Source: Deltaproteobacteria bacterium (GTDB lineage: Bacteria; Desulfobacterota; Binatia; Binatales; Binataceae). Taken from it: DNA of 55,615 bases. Positions 36,258 to 44,882 of the stretch are shown here, in pieces. The stretch covers positions 1 through 55,615 of the forward strand of contig DAHVFB010000010.1 of the NCBI GenBank assembly GCA_027317185.1, written 5' to 3'. Made by a program: the position numbers and the translations under genes. Under the pieces are notes generated by a model, which saw nothing but the letters and a program-made list of their open reading frames with translations, had not been told where the DNA came from and did not search any database. Position 1 is the first letter of the stretch; each line of letters starts with the position of its first letter.

Positions 36258-37421
36258 TCAAAGATAATTGCTACTTATGATGTCTCTTACTGCTGATATG
36301 ACATCGTGCGCGTCCTCAGCAGTCATCGCAGGATAGATCGGTAACGATACGAGGCGCTCGTAAGCAGCCGAGGCGTTGGGAAAGTCTTCGGCCCGATAGT
36401 GATAGGTGCTCCGGTAATAGGGGTGCAGGTGGAGCGGGATGAAGTGCACGCTCGTGCCGATGTTCCGCTCGCGCATCATCGCTATAAACTCGGCCCGGCC
36501 GATTTTAAGCCGATCGACGGCGAGCCTGATTGGGTATAGGTGCCATGCCGATTCTACGTTAGCGCACACGGCTGGCGTTAGAATTTCAGGAACTTCGCGA
36601 AAGCCGTCATCGTAAATTTGCGCAATGCGATATCTCGCCTCGCGCAGCTGTTCACACTTACCAAGCTGAACGAGGCCAAGCGCGGCGGCTATATCGGTCA
36701 TGTTGTACTTGAAACCGGGATTAAGGATCTCATAGTACCACGAGCCCTCGGCGCTGTAGCGTTTCCAGGCATCCTTGCTTATGCCGTGCAGGCTCATCAT
36801 CCGAATGCGATCAGCATATTCGCCACTCGCGGCGATGACCATTCCCCCCTCGCCGGTGCAAATGGTCTTGGTGGCATAGAAGGAAAAACAGGCAAGATCG
36901 CCGAGGGTGCCGACCATTTGGCCGTGGTAGCGGGCGGGCAGCGCGTGGGCGGCATCCTCAATCACGCGGAGGCCATAATGGCGAGAGAGAGCCAGGATGC
37001 GATCCATAGCGCAGGGGTGTCCGGCATAATGAACTGGAATAATCGCCCGCGTGCGCGGGGTGATGGCCCGCTCGATGCCTGTGGGATCGATGTTCAGCGT
37101 GTCGGGTTCGCAATCGACCAGCACCGGACGCGCCTTGAAGTACCGCACCACTTCCGCGGTGGCGGCGAAGGTCATGGTTGGAACCACAACCTCATCGCCC
37201 TCGCTCAGGCCGATGGCGTCCAGCGCCAGATGAAGTGCGGCGGTACAGGAGTTGACCGCGATCGCATGAGGGGCCCCGATATATTTGGCGAAAGTGTCCT
37301 CGAAAGCGTGTACCTTCGGGCCGGTCGTGAGCCATCCGGAGCGAAGTACATCCACCACCGCGCTAATCTCCTCTTCGCCGATCGCGGGGAGATGAAATGG
37401 TAGTAGCTCGCTTCGTATCAT
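36258..37421 (-). CDS. DegT/DnrJ/EryC1/StrS sugar aminotransferase
   Basis: 387-residue PLP enzyme that turns nucleotide keto-sugars into amino sugars. The N-terminus (SGWLTTGPKVHAFEDTFAKYIG) and AVNSCTAALHLALDAI are typical, VIEDAAHAL contacts PLP, and the internal aldimine Lys is in SFYATKTICTGEGGM. Its start lies inside the 3' end of the upstream CapD-type gene (59-base overlap), so the pair is translationally coupled. Together they would make a 4-amino-4,6-dideoxy sugar, as in bacillosamine-type synthesis (PglF/PglE). The acetyltransferase for a diacetyl sugar is not seen. Confidence 0.9.
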   Translation of the reverse strand: MIRSELLPFHLPAIGEEEISAVVDVLRSGWLTTGPKVHAFEDTFAKYIGAPHAIAVNSCTAALHLALDAIGLSEGDEVVVPTMTFAATAEVVRYFKARPVLVDCEPDTLNIDPTGIERAITPRTRAIIPVHYAGHPCAMDRILALSRHYGLRVIEDAAHALPARYHGQMVGTLGDLACFSFYATKTICTGEGGMVIAASGEYADRIRMMSLHGISKDAWKRYSAEGSWYYEILNPGFKYNMTDIAAALGLVQLGKCEQLREARYRIAQIYDDGFREVPEILTPAVCANVESAWHLYPIRLAVDRLKIGRAEFIAMMRERNIGTSVHFIPLHLHPYYRSTYHYRAEDFPNASAAYERLVSLPIYPAMTAEDAHDVISAVRDIISSNYL

Positions 37422-39372
37422 AATGAATGTCCGTTGCGTCCTTGCGCCTGAATGTTCCGTAAAGGCCGTTGTTCGGCAAAAGTCCCTGGTTAAATAAGTT
37501 GTTGGCGTAGCTTGGCGGACTGCCTTCGCCCCGACGATCGAGGTCCCGGCGGAAGCCAGGCACGATGCGGGCCAAGGCGGCAGTCACTTCAGTGGCTGCT
37601 CCATTATCAGCCAGTATTTCGAGCCGCTTCAGTTCGCGATATTGCTGTTCGCTGTTGTGTAAGGTTGGACTGTTGACCCTGACTATCTGCCTTATTTCTG
37701 ACGCGCACGCCTCTTCCGTTTCATCCACCAGTTGCTCGTAAAGCTTCTCGCCGGGTCGAAGACCGGTAAATTCGATTTTAATGTCCTCATCGGGTATCAG
37801 ACCCGACAGCCGGATCAGGTGCCGCGCCATCTCCACGATCTTTAACGAGACGCCCATATCGAGCACGTAGAGCGCTCCGGTCTCGTTCAAGGTTGCCGCG
37901 TGCAGCACGAGATTGACCGCTTCCGGTATGGTCATAAAAAAGCGTTCGACTTCAGGATGGGTGACGGTGACCGGACCGCCGGTTCTGATTTGTTCGAGAA
38001 ATTTGGGAATAACGCTGCCGTTGCTGCCGAGCACATTTCCGAACCTGACCATCGCGAAGCAGGTATCGCTGCGCGGACCTAAATGACGGGCGATAAGCTC
38101 GGACGCCCGCTTGGTTGCGCCCATCACGCTTGAAGGTTGAACTGCCTTGTCGCTCGAGATCAGGATGAAGCGTTGGGCGCCGTAATGAGCCGCGGCCTCC
38201 GCCACTATCCGCGTACCTCTTATATTGTTCTTCACCGCTTCACAGGGGTTTTGTTCCACCAATGGCACATGCTTGTGCGCAGCGGCGTGGATCACCACCT
38301 CCGGACGATATTTTTCGAAGACCGCCTGGACTCGCGCCGCATCCGTCACATCCCCGATCAGCGGCACCACTTCGCCCTTCGCTCCGCGATTACGCAGATC
38401 GTCATCGATCGCGTAAAGGCCGTTCTCGTACCGCTCGAACAGCAGCAACATCCCGGCATTGAGCGCGCTGATCTGTCTGCTCAGCTCTGCGCCAATCGAA
38501 CCGCCCGCGCCGGTAATCAGTACGCGACGGCCTTCGATGAGTCGTCGCAGCGGCGCCGCATCGAGACCCACCGGGCCGCGTTGAAGCAGATCTTCCAGTA
38601 AGATGTTGCGAATCTGACTCACGGTCACGGCCCCATTGATCACATCCCGGAGGTTGGGAAGCGTACGAATCGGCAGCCGGTAGGGCTCCAGCGAGCTGAC
38701 AATGGAGCGAAGAAGTTGCGGCTCGGCACGGCAGATCGCAAGCAGTATTTCATCGGGCTGATGGCGGGCCACGATTTTCGCCAGGTCATGGCGTGCGCCC
38801 AGCACCGGCAAGTTGTGTATCGTGCACCCTATCTTCGCCGGGTCGTCGTCGACCAAGCCAATGGGCTCGAGGTTATAAAAAGGGTTGTTGCGCATGTCAC
38901 GGACGATCATCTCGGCTGCATCGCCCGCACCTATTATCAGCACCGTGCGAGTCTTTTGGAGCGAGCCGAGTTCATGGTAAAGCCGCCGCGTCAGGCGCGC
39001 CCCGCCCAGCAAAACAATCAACAGCAATCCGTCGAGTATGTATGCGGCTCTCGGATAGCCAGGTACCTGCAACACCCGATCGATCAGAAAATAAGAAGCG
39101 GCCATGGCGACGAATGCCGCGAGGATTATGTTTTGAAGGTCTCTGACTCCTATGTAACGCCACAGCCCTCGATAGAGCTTGAACGGCATAAACATGAAAA
39201 GCTGTAATGCCGCCACCAACGGCAGCGTGGCCTTGAAGATTTCGAAATTAGCCTGGTCGATTGCGCCGTTGAAGCGCAACAGGAACGCCAGATAATAAGC
39301 AGCCATAACTATGACGATATGCAGCACAACTACGATCGCGCGCCGACACTTAAATAAGACAGGCCCTATCAT
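37363..39372 (-). CDS. Polysaccharide nucleotide-sugar 4,6-dehydratase (CapD/WbpM/FlaA1 type)
   Basis: 669-residue membrane-anchored dehydratase of the large CapD class. Four hydrophobic segments are within the first 130 residues. A first nucleotide fold follows (VLIIGAGDAAEMIVRDM) and a catalytic SDR domain (VLITGAGGSIGAELSRQI, then ISSDKAVQPSSVMGATKRASE). In this class Met/Lys replaces the usual Tyr, as here (SSVMGATKR). It converts UDP-GlcNAc to a 4-keto-6-deoxy sugar. The start at 39372 overlaps the sugar transferase gene by 23 bases. The last 30 residues extend into the aminotransferase gene and look poorly conserved. Confidence 0.88.
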   Translation of the reverse strand: MIGPVLFKCRRAIVVVLHIVIVMAAYYLAFLLRFNGAIDQANFEIFKATLPLVAALQLFMFMPFKLYRGLWRYIGVRDLQNIILAAFVAMAASYFLIDRVLQVPGYPRAAYILDGLLLIVLLGGARLTRRLYHELGSLQKTRTVLIIGAGDAAEMIVRDMRNNPFYNLEPIGLVDDDPAKIGCTIHNLPVLGARHDLAKIVARHQPDEILLAICRAEPQLLRSIVSSLEPYRLPIRTLPNLRDVINGAVTVSQIRNILLEDLLQRGPVGLDAAPLRRLIEGRRVLITGAGGSIGAELSRQISALNAGMLLLFERYENGLYAIDDDLRNRGAKGEVVPLIGDVTDAARVQAVFEKYRPEVVIHAAAHKHVPLVEQNPCEAVKNNIRGTRIVAEAAAHYGAQRFILISSDKAVQPSSVMGATKRASELIARHLGPRSDTCFAMVRFGNVLGSNGSVIPKFLEQIRTGGPVTVTHPEVERFFMTIPEAVNLVLHAATLNETGALYVLDMGVSLKIVEMARHLIRLSGLIPDEDIKIEFTGLRPGEKLYEQLVDETEEACASEIRQIVRVNSPTLHNSEQQYRELKRLEILADNGAATEVTAALARIVPGFRRDLDRRGEGSPPSYANNLFNQGLLPNNGLYGTFRRKDATDIHYDTKRATTISSPRDRRRGD

Positions 39373-39967
39373 GTTTACCCCCGAGCAGTTTGGTGAAGGT
39401 GCGAGCGAGCAGCAGGAAGTCAAGCCGCAACGATTGTTCGTTTACGTATTGCTTCGCCAGGGCGATCTTCACGGGCAAAATACGCTGGTGGTACGCAGTC
39501 TCAGGATCGGCCGCCGCCGCCAGCTCGCGCGCTTCATCGATGAATTTAAGCGAAGCGAAGTCGGTAAGCCCGGGCCGTATGGTGAGTATTTGGCGGTAAT
39601 CCTCGCGGAATGCTTCAACGTACCGGCGCAACTCCGGGCGCGGCCCAACCAGGCTCATGTCACCTTTGATCACATTAATGAGTTGCGGTAGTTCGTCGAG
39701 CTTGAAGCGGCGTAAATATCGGCCAATGCGGGTGATACGCCGGTCTTCCCCCACGGTTATTGGCCGGCCGAGCCTGGGCGCGTCCTTCACCATTGTGCGG
39801 AATTTGTAGATAAGAAATGGTCGGAAGTCGCGGCCCATGCGCTCCTGCTTGAAGAGCGTTGGGCCCTCAGAATCGATTTTGATAATCGCCGCCACCACCA
39901 GAAAACAAGGCAGCAGCAGCAGCAACGCCAGCGCCGCGGCTGTAATGTCGAATAGTCTCTTGACCAT
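39350..39967 (-). CDS. Undecaprenyl-phosphate sugar-phosphate transferase (initiating)
   Basis: 205-residue bacterial sugar transferase (PF02397 type) that starts polysaccharide repeat assembly on the lipid carrier at the inner membrane. One hydrophobic anchor (ITAAALALLLLLPCFLVVAAI) is followed by KQERMGRDFRPFLIYKFRTM, the RRFKLDELPQLINVIKGDMSLVGPRPEL core and the IRPGLTD turn. It is the short form, like PglC or the C-terminal part of WbaP. The neighbouring 4,6-dehydratase and aminotransferase suggest its substrate is the UDP-amino-dideoxy sugar. Confidence 0.9.
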   Translation of the reverse strand: MVKRLFDITAAALALLLLLPCFLVVAAIIKIDSEGPTLFKQERMGRDFRPFLIYKFRTMVKDAPRLGRPITVGEDRRITRIGRYLRRFKLDELPQLINVIKGDMSLVGPRPELRRYVEAFREDYRQILTIRPGLTDFASLKFIDEARELAAAADPETAYHQRILPVKIALAKQYVNEQSLRLDFLLLARTFTKLLGGKHDRACLI

Positions 39968-40048
39968 TCTAGCCAGTAGATGCGCGCGAATCCGTGCCGC
40001 CCAGGCGCGGCGTTTCTTAGTTAGCAGTCAGTGCTCTGATTGGAGCGC

Positions 40049-41374
40049 TCAGGCGAGCACGATATTATCGTTAGCGCTAGACTTCCGGTAGGCCGCCGTC
40101 GCATTCCTGGTGTCGATGATCAGCTTCGCATGTCTCACCAGCTCCGCGTAGTCAACTCGTTGGTGGTCGGTCACGATGACGACTGCGTCAGCGTCTGCCA
40201 CCGTCGCCGGAGTCAGTTCCACCGAGTACATTTCATTTTTGAGATGACGTGACTGTAATTTCGGCACATGAGGATCGTGGTAGCTGATATCGGCCTCACT
40301 GGCACGCAACAGATCGATAATAGCGAACGCAGGGGATTCACGCACATCGTCCACGTTATGCTTGTATGCTACACCGATCAGAAGGATTTTTGCATTCCGC
40401 AGAGGCTTGCCCCGGCGATTAAGCGCCCGCGTAAGCTGCTCGACGACATAACCTGGCATACCAGTGTTGATCTGACCGGCCAGCTCGATGAAGTGCGTGA
40501 ACATGCCATGCTCACGAGCCTTCCAGGCAAGGTAAAACGGGTCGATTGGGATGCAATGGCCTCCGAGGCCGGGGCCGGGATAGAATGGCGTAAACCCGAA
40601 CGGCTTGGTTGCAGCCGCTTCGATCACCTCCCAAACGTCTATCTCCATTTTCTGAAACAGGACCTTGATCTCATTTACCATTGCAATATTAACGCAGCGA
40701 TAAATGTTTTCGAGCAACTTGGCAGCTTCCGCCACACGGGCCGAGGAAACCGTAACCACTTGTGCAACCACCCCCTGGTACAAGGCCGTCGCCACCGCGC
40801 CGCACGCTTCGCTGACCCCGCCGACCACTTTGGGGATCGTTTTGGTGGTGAACTCCGGGTTGGCGGGATCCTCGCGCTCGGGCGAGAAAGCCAAAAACAC
40901 GTCGTGGCCGATCTTTAATCCAGTTTGCTCGAGGATGGGGGCCACGACTTCATCGGATGTTCCCGGATAGGTGGTGCTTTCGAGCACGACCAGTTGGCCC
41001 GGATGTAAATATTCCGCTACTACCCTGGCGGTATTCACCACATGAGTGAGATCAGGAGCGCGGAAGCGATCGAGCGGAGTCGGAACGCATATGATTGCGG
41101 CGTCGCAATCGGCGAGAGCTTTGAAGCCATTAACTGGGGAGAAACGTCTATCCGCCACGAGCTTTGCCGTTCGCTCGGCCGGAAGATGGCCTATGTAGCT
41201 TTCTCCCCGCTTGAGAGCCGCGATCTTACTCGGGTCCATGTCGAACCCATAGGTAGCGAAGCCGGCCTCGGCAAAACTGCATGCCAGTGGTAGCCCGGCG
41301 TAGCCAAGACCGATGATTCCGACCCGAGCCATACGGCGTTTAAACTTTTCCAAAGCGCGGTCCCGCAGGTTCAT
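40049..41374 (-). CDS. UDP-N-acetylglucosamine/UDP-sugar 6-dehydrogenase (WbpA-like)
   Basis: 441-residue nucleotide-sugar dehydrogenase that turns a UDP-hexose or UDP-HexNAc into the uronic acid in two NAD steps. VGIIGLGYAGLPLACSFAEAGF is the NAD site, ICVPTPLD and PGPGLGGHCIPIDPFYL (catalytic Cys) are conserved, and the C-terminal half carries IGVAYKHNVDDVRESPA. The WbpA-like start MNLRDRALEKFKRR fits ATG 41374 with a strong GGGGGGAG site; an in-frame start at 41470 or 41488 is less likely. The product may be amidated by the AsnB-like enzyme of this locus. Confidence 0.88.
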   Translation of the reverse strand: MNLRDRALEKFKRRMARVGIIGLGYAGLPLACSFAEAGFATYGFDMDPSKIAALKRGESYIGHLPAERTAKLVADRRFSPVNGFKALADCDAAIICVPTPLDRFRAPDLTHVVNTARVVAEYLHPGQLVVLESTTYPGTSDEVVAPILEQTGLKIGHDVFLAFSPEREDPANPEFTTKTIPKVVGGVSEACGAVATALYQGVVAQVVTVSSARVAEAAKLLENIYRCVNIAMVNEIKVLFQKMEIDVWEVIEAAATKPFGFTPFYPGPGLGGHCIPIDPFYLAWKAREHGMFTHFIELAGQINTGMPGYVVEQLTRALNRRGKPLRNAKILLIGVAYKHNVDDVRESPAFAIIDLLRASEADISYHDPHVPKLQSRHLKNEMYSVELTPATVADADAVVIVTDHQRVDYAELVRHAKLIIDTRNATAAYRKSSANDNIVLA

Positions 41375-41782
41375 CTTCTCCCCCCCGCCAGTTCGATATA
41401 GTTTTTCCACTAGCTGCTCTCGCTGAGAGCTATCCGTTGAATAGGCCGTCAGTTCTTCCGGTAAGGTCATGCTTCCCCTGTTTTTCACGACCGGTATCGT
41501 ACATATGAGGTAAAGCTACTTCTGTTTAATCTAAGAGATTTGAACGTAAAGAGACGCCGGTTAAGACAGGAGAGTAGATCAAACTCGCTTGAGGCATCGA
41601 TGCCCCGTTTCGGTAAACGATGTCGGCCTGAAGCAAAAGCCATTTTGTGGGACTCATTGCGGAGTCGATTGGCGACCTTAAGCGGCACGCCGAATGGCAT
41701 CAATAACGGAGTATGCCAGCATCCTGCGATCAGGCGGCGGCGCCCAAACTTATATACAGGACGTGACTCAGGCCTTGCGTGG
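41375..41782. other. 408-base intergenic region in the polysaccharide locus
   Basis: No gene is supported. This is one of the larger gaps in a locus where many genes overlap or abut, so it likely carries the promoter of the dehydrogenase gene. A TATACAGG sequence (41753-41760, within TATATACAGG) repeats the motif found three times at 11442-11593. Confidence 0.45.
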
Positions 41783-42928
41783 CTAACGGGAGATAGGCAG
41801 GTCCCCTGAGTTCCGCTGCGCCTCGGACCGAAACGCGTGCGCGATTCCTGCTAAGTAGCCCAGACCGTAAGAAAAATGCAGAACCGGAAAAGCGACCATC
41901 AGCCACGGCATGCATCGGATTCCCCGCGCCGCAGCCAGACGTAGCGAAAAATACAGATCCGACAGCGCGTAAGCCCCGGCTAAAGCCAAAAAAATTGGCC
42001 TCAGCTGACGGTAGGGTAACGCGAATGCACCGCCGAGCAATAAACTGGCAACAAAGACTGGCGGAACCAGTTGACGCAACGTGCCGGCAGCGCCGAACTT
42101 TTTGTACAGCAAGGGCTTAAACCACCCGTACTGAAAGTACATTCGCCACAGCTTGCCTAGCGTTTCGCGGGCATAGTACTGCGAAACGATCGACGGTACC
42201 AACAGAATCCGTCCGCCGCTACGTATCAAGCGCAGGTTAAACTCGTCGTCCTGGTTACGGATCAGAGCTTCGTCGAAGTTACCGATCCTTTCAAAAACTT
42301 CCTTCCGGTAACAGCCAAAAGGGACCGTATCGACCCATTTCGGCTTGGCCGCGCCGATGCGAAAATGCGAATTGCCCACGCCGAATGGACTAGAGAGCAC
42401 AGACGCGATCGCGGCGCATTTAGAGGTCGGGAGGGCGGGCCGGGTCTCGACTACACCGCCGACATTGTCGGCGCAGCTTTCATCCAGCCACGCCACCAGT
42501 TGCGAAATGTAATTGGGCGGATAGCTGGCGTGGACGTCCATTCGAATTATGATCGCGCCACGCGCCTGCCTAAGAGCGGCATTTAGCCCAGCCGGGGTAG
42601 TCCGGCGTACGTTGTCCACCAGGTGTATCTGCGAATAACGGCGAGCGAACCCTTGGATCACGTCGCGCGTGCCATCGTCGCTGCGCCCGTCGGCGACCAG
42701 TATCTCAAGGTATTCCGCTCCATAGTCGCAGGATAAGATCGAATCTAGGCAGTTTGCGATGAACCGGATCTCGTTGCGGCACGGAATGATGATCGACAGG
42801 AATGGCGTTTGCTGCGCCTCTGCTCCTGGAACCAGCGTCGTCCGGACGGTTTCGAGCGTCTTTGCGGCAGCCCTAAGGTCTGCTTGAGCATCGTTGAGAT
42901 TTTCAGCCAATCGCCAAACTCCCTTCAA
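41783..42928 (-). CDS. Family 2 glycosyltransferase
   Basis: 381-residue GT-A fold glycosyltransferase. It has LSIIIPCRNEIRFIANCLDSIL (residue 45 on), the first acidic pair ILVADGRSDDGT, and IIRMDVHASYPPNYI with a DxD-like acid. The C-terminal region has three hydrophobic segments, suggesting membrane attachment. It overlaps the asnB-like gene by 26 bases. It adds one sugar of the repeat; donor and linkage cannot be read from sequence. Confidence 0.85.
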   Translation of the reverse strand: MKGVWRLAENLNDAQADLRAAAKTLETVRTTLVPGAEAQQTPFLSIIIPCRNEIRFIANCLDSILSCDYGAEYLEILVADGRSDDGTRDVIQGFARRYSQIHLVDNVRRTTPAGLNAALRQARGAIIIRMDVHASYPPNYISQLVAWLDESCADNVGGVVETRPALPTSKCAAIASVLSSPFGVGNSHFRIGAAKPKWVDTVPFGCYRKEVFERIGNFDEALIRNQDDEFNLRLIRSGGRILLVPSIVSQYYARETLGKLWRMYFQYGWFKPLLYKKFGAAGTLRQLVPPVFVASLLLGGAFALPYRQLRPIFLALAGAYALSDLYFSLRLAAARGIRCMPWLMVAFPVLHFSYGLGYLAGIAHAFRSEAQRNSGDLPISR

Positions 42929-44783
42929 AGTGTCTCGCCCAGATTTCGAGCGCGATAGGATTGAAGACGTCCTTAAACGAAACCGCCCCGCGGCCGCGCT
43001 GGCGGCAATAGGCTTCGTAGCGGCGCCGCAGTGCGGCGCGGTCGACCAGCCCCGCGGCCGCGATCAACAAGTCTCCGGCGAGCAGCTCGGAGATAGCCGG
43101 CCGCAGTTCCTTTTTCAGCCACTCGCTCTGCGGGCTGACGAAACTTTGTTTATCCTTGCGCCACGCGATGGCGCTGGGCAAAAACGGTTCCATCGCTTTG
43201 CGGAACACCCACTTGGTCCAGCCGTCGCGCAGCTTCAAGTTCGGATCGAGGGGTAACAAAAGGTTGACCATCCGGTAATCCAAGAACGGGAGACGGATCT
43301 CCCGCGCCCACGCCATCGAGCATCGATCTTCGTAATGAACCAGTGCCGGGACCGACAATCGCGCCACATCCTCGAGTTGGCGCTCCACCAAGGTACGACC
43401 GCCAAGGCCGTTGTCAAGCATGAAATCCTCCCCGATCAGGCGCGGCCCGCGAATATCGATGGTGCGTGGCATGCGCCAGCCGCCCATGTAGCGCCTGGCT
43501 TCTCCGATATCAAACTGGTTAAGCACCGTGCGATTGCGCAGGAAGCCGGAGACCAGCCGCGCCGCCTTCAACGGTTTGCCGCCGGCGAGGAGTTCTTGAA
43601 TTCGAAAGCCTAGGAACTTGCGGTAACCGCACAGGAGTTCGTCCGCGCCCTGGCCGCTCAGGATCACGGTCACTCCGAGCCGTTTGGCTTCCTCCATCAG
43701 CAGGAAGTGCGCAACCGTCGAGAAACCGCCGACCGGCTCGTCGTTGGCGTGAATTACCTCCCCGAGCAGGCGAAACCACTCCTGCGGACTTCGTTCCAGC
43801 TTGACGAAGTTAACCGGACTGGCGAGATGGCGCGCCATGATTTCCATGAACGGTCGTTCATCGTAAGTGGGATTGTCGTTGGTGGCCGCAAGCAGCCGAA
43901 GGTTTGCGCCGGGACCCAGTAGCTCTCGCATTGCCCCAGCGATCGACGAGGAATCCACACCGCCTGAGAGTAGGACACCAACCGGCACATCGCTGCGCAA
44001 TCGCACCCGTACCGCGTCGAAGAAGGAATCGCGCACGGCCTTGATCAGATCCGCCTCATCGCCGTCGAGTCTTTCGGGGCGCGGCGGCCGCCAATAGGCG
44101 CGGACACGTGGCTTGCCGTCGCTGGCCGCGCTCAGATCGAAGAACGCAATGGACCCCGGGGCGAGCGCGTCGATGCCGTCGAAGAAGGTTTGCTCCTGGG
44201 CATCGAGCAGGCTTTGTTCAAGGAAGCGGCCCGCCGCAATCGCGTTGATCGGAAACCGCCGCCGCGTCGCGGCAAGAACGGCCTTGATTTCGGATCCGAA
44301 GCAGAGGTTTCGCCCATCGCGAAAGTAGTACAGGGGTTTTATCCCAAACCGATCGCGCGACAGCGTCAGGCGCCGCGCCGTGAAATCGAGCCACGCAAAC
44401 GCCCACATCCCGTTAAGCCTGGGAAGCGCCGCATCACCCCACCTTCGCAGTGCCCACATTAGGACCTCGGTATCGGTGCCGGTACGAAACACCACTCCTT
44501 CGGCTTCGAGCTCGGCACGTAGTTCGAGGTAATTGTAGATCTCGCCATTGAAGACGAGAACGCCGCTGCCATCGGGCATGGCCATCGGCTGCTGGCCCGC
44601 CGCGCTGAGATCAAGAATTGCGAGCCGCACATGGCCAAGGCCAAGTGTGAAGTCGCCAACCCGGCCGAACCAGACGCCTTCGCCGTCCGGCCCGCGATGG
44701 CGCTGGGCGTTGGTCATCGCCTCGATCTTAGCCGCCAGCCCTTCGTCTGCCTCGGTTGATAAAATTCCCGCGATGCCACACAT
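42903..44783 (-). CDS. Glutamine-dependent asparagine synthase-like amidotransferase
   Basis: 626-residue class II glutamine amidotransferase. Cys2 (MCGIAGIL) is the N-terminal nucleophile, RLAILDLSAAGQQPM and FNGEIYNYLELR line the glutaminase site, and VGVLLSGGVDSSSIAGAM is the ATP-PPi loop of the synthetase half. In surface polysaccharide loci such proteins often make sugar-acid amides, as WbpS-type enzymes are believed to do, and not free asparagine. The uronic acid from the neighbouring dehydrogenase is a likely acceptor. A housekeeping asparagine synthetase remains possible. Confidence 0.85.
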   Translation of the reverse strand: MCGIAGILSTEADEGLAAKIEAMTNAQRHRGPDGEGVWFGRVGDFTLGLGHVRLAILDLSAAGQQPMAMPDGSGVLVFNGEIYNYLELRAELEAEGVVFRTGTDTEVLMWALRRWGDAALPRLNGMWAFAWLDFTARRLTLSRDRFGIKPLYYFRDGRNLCFGSEIKAVLAATRRRFPINAIAAGRFLEQSLLDAQEQTFFDGIDALAPGSIAFFDLSAASDGKPRVRAYWRPPRPERLDGDEADLIKAVRDSFFDAVRVRLRSDVPVGVLLSGGVDSSSIAGAMRELLGPGANLRLLAATNDNPTYDERPFMEIMARHLASPVNFVKLERSPQEWFRLLGEVIHANDEPVGGFSTVAHFLLMEEAKRLGVTVILSGQGADELLCGYRKFLGFRIQELLAGGKPLKAARLVSGFLRNRTVLNQFDIGEARRYMGGWRMPRTIDIRGPRLIGEDFMLDNGLGGRTLVERQLEDVARLSVPALVHYEDRCSMAWAREIRLPFLDYRMVNLLLPLDPNLKLRDGWTKWVFRKAMEPFLPSAIAWRKDKQSFVSPQSEWLKKELRPAISELLAGDLLIAAAGLVDRAALRRRYEAYCRQRGRGAVSFKDVFNPIALEIWARHFEGSLAIG

Positions 44784-44882
44784 AAAAGCTTCTTTGCGCG
44801 AGGACTCCGCATAGCTTGCGCTACACCGCCTTCCGCTTTACACGCAACGCGAGCGCCGGACCTGCCGCGGACCCGGCCGCCC

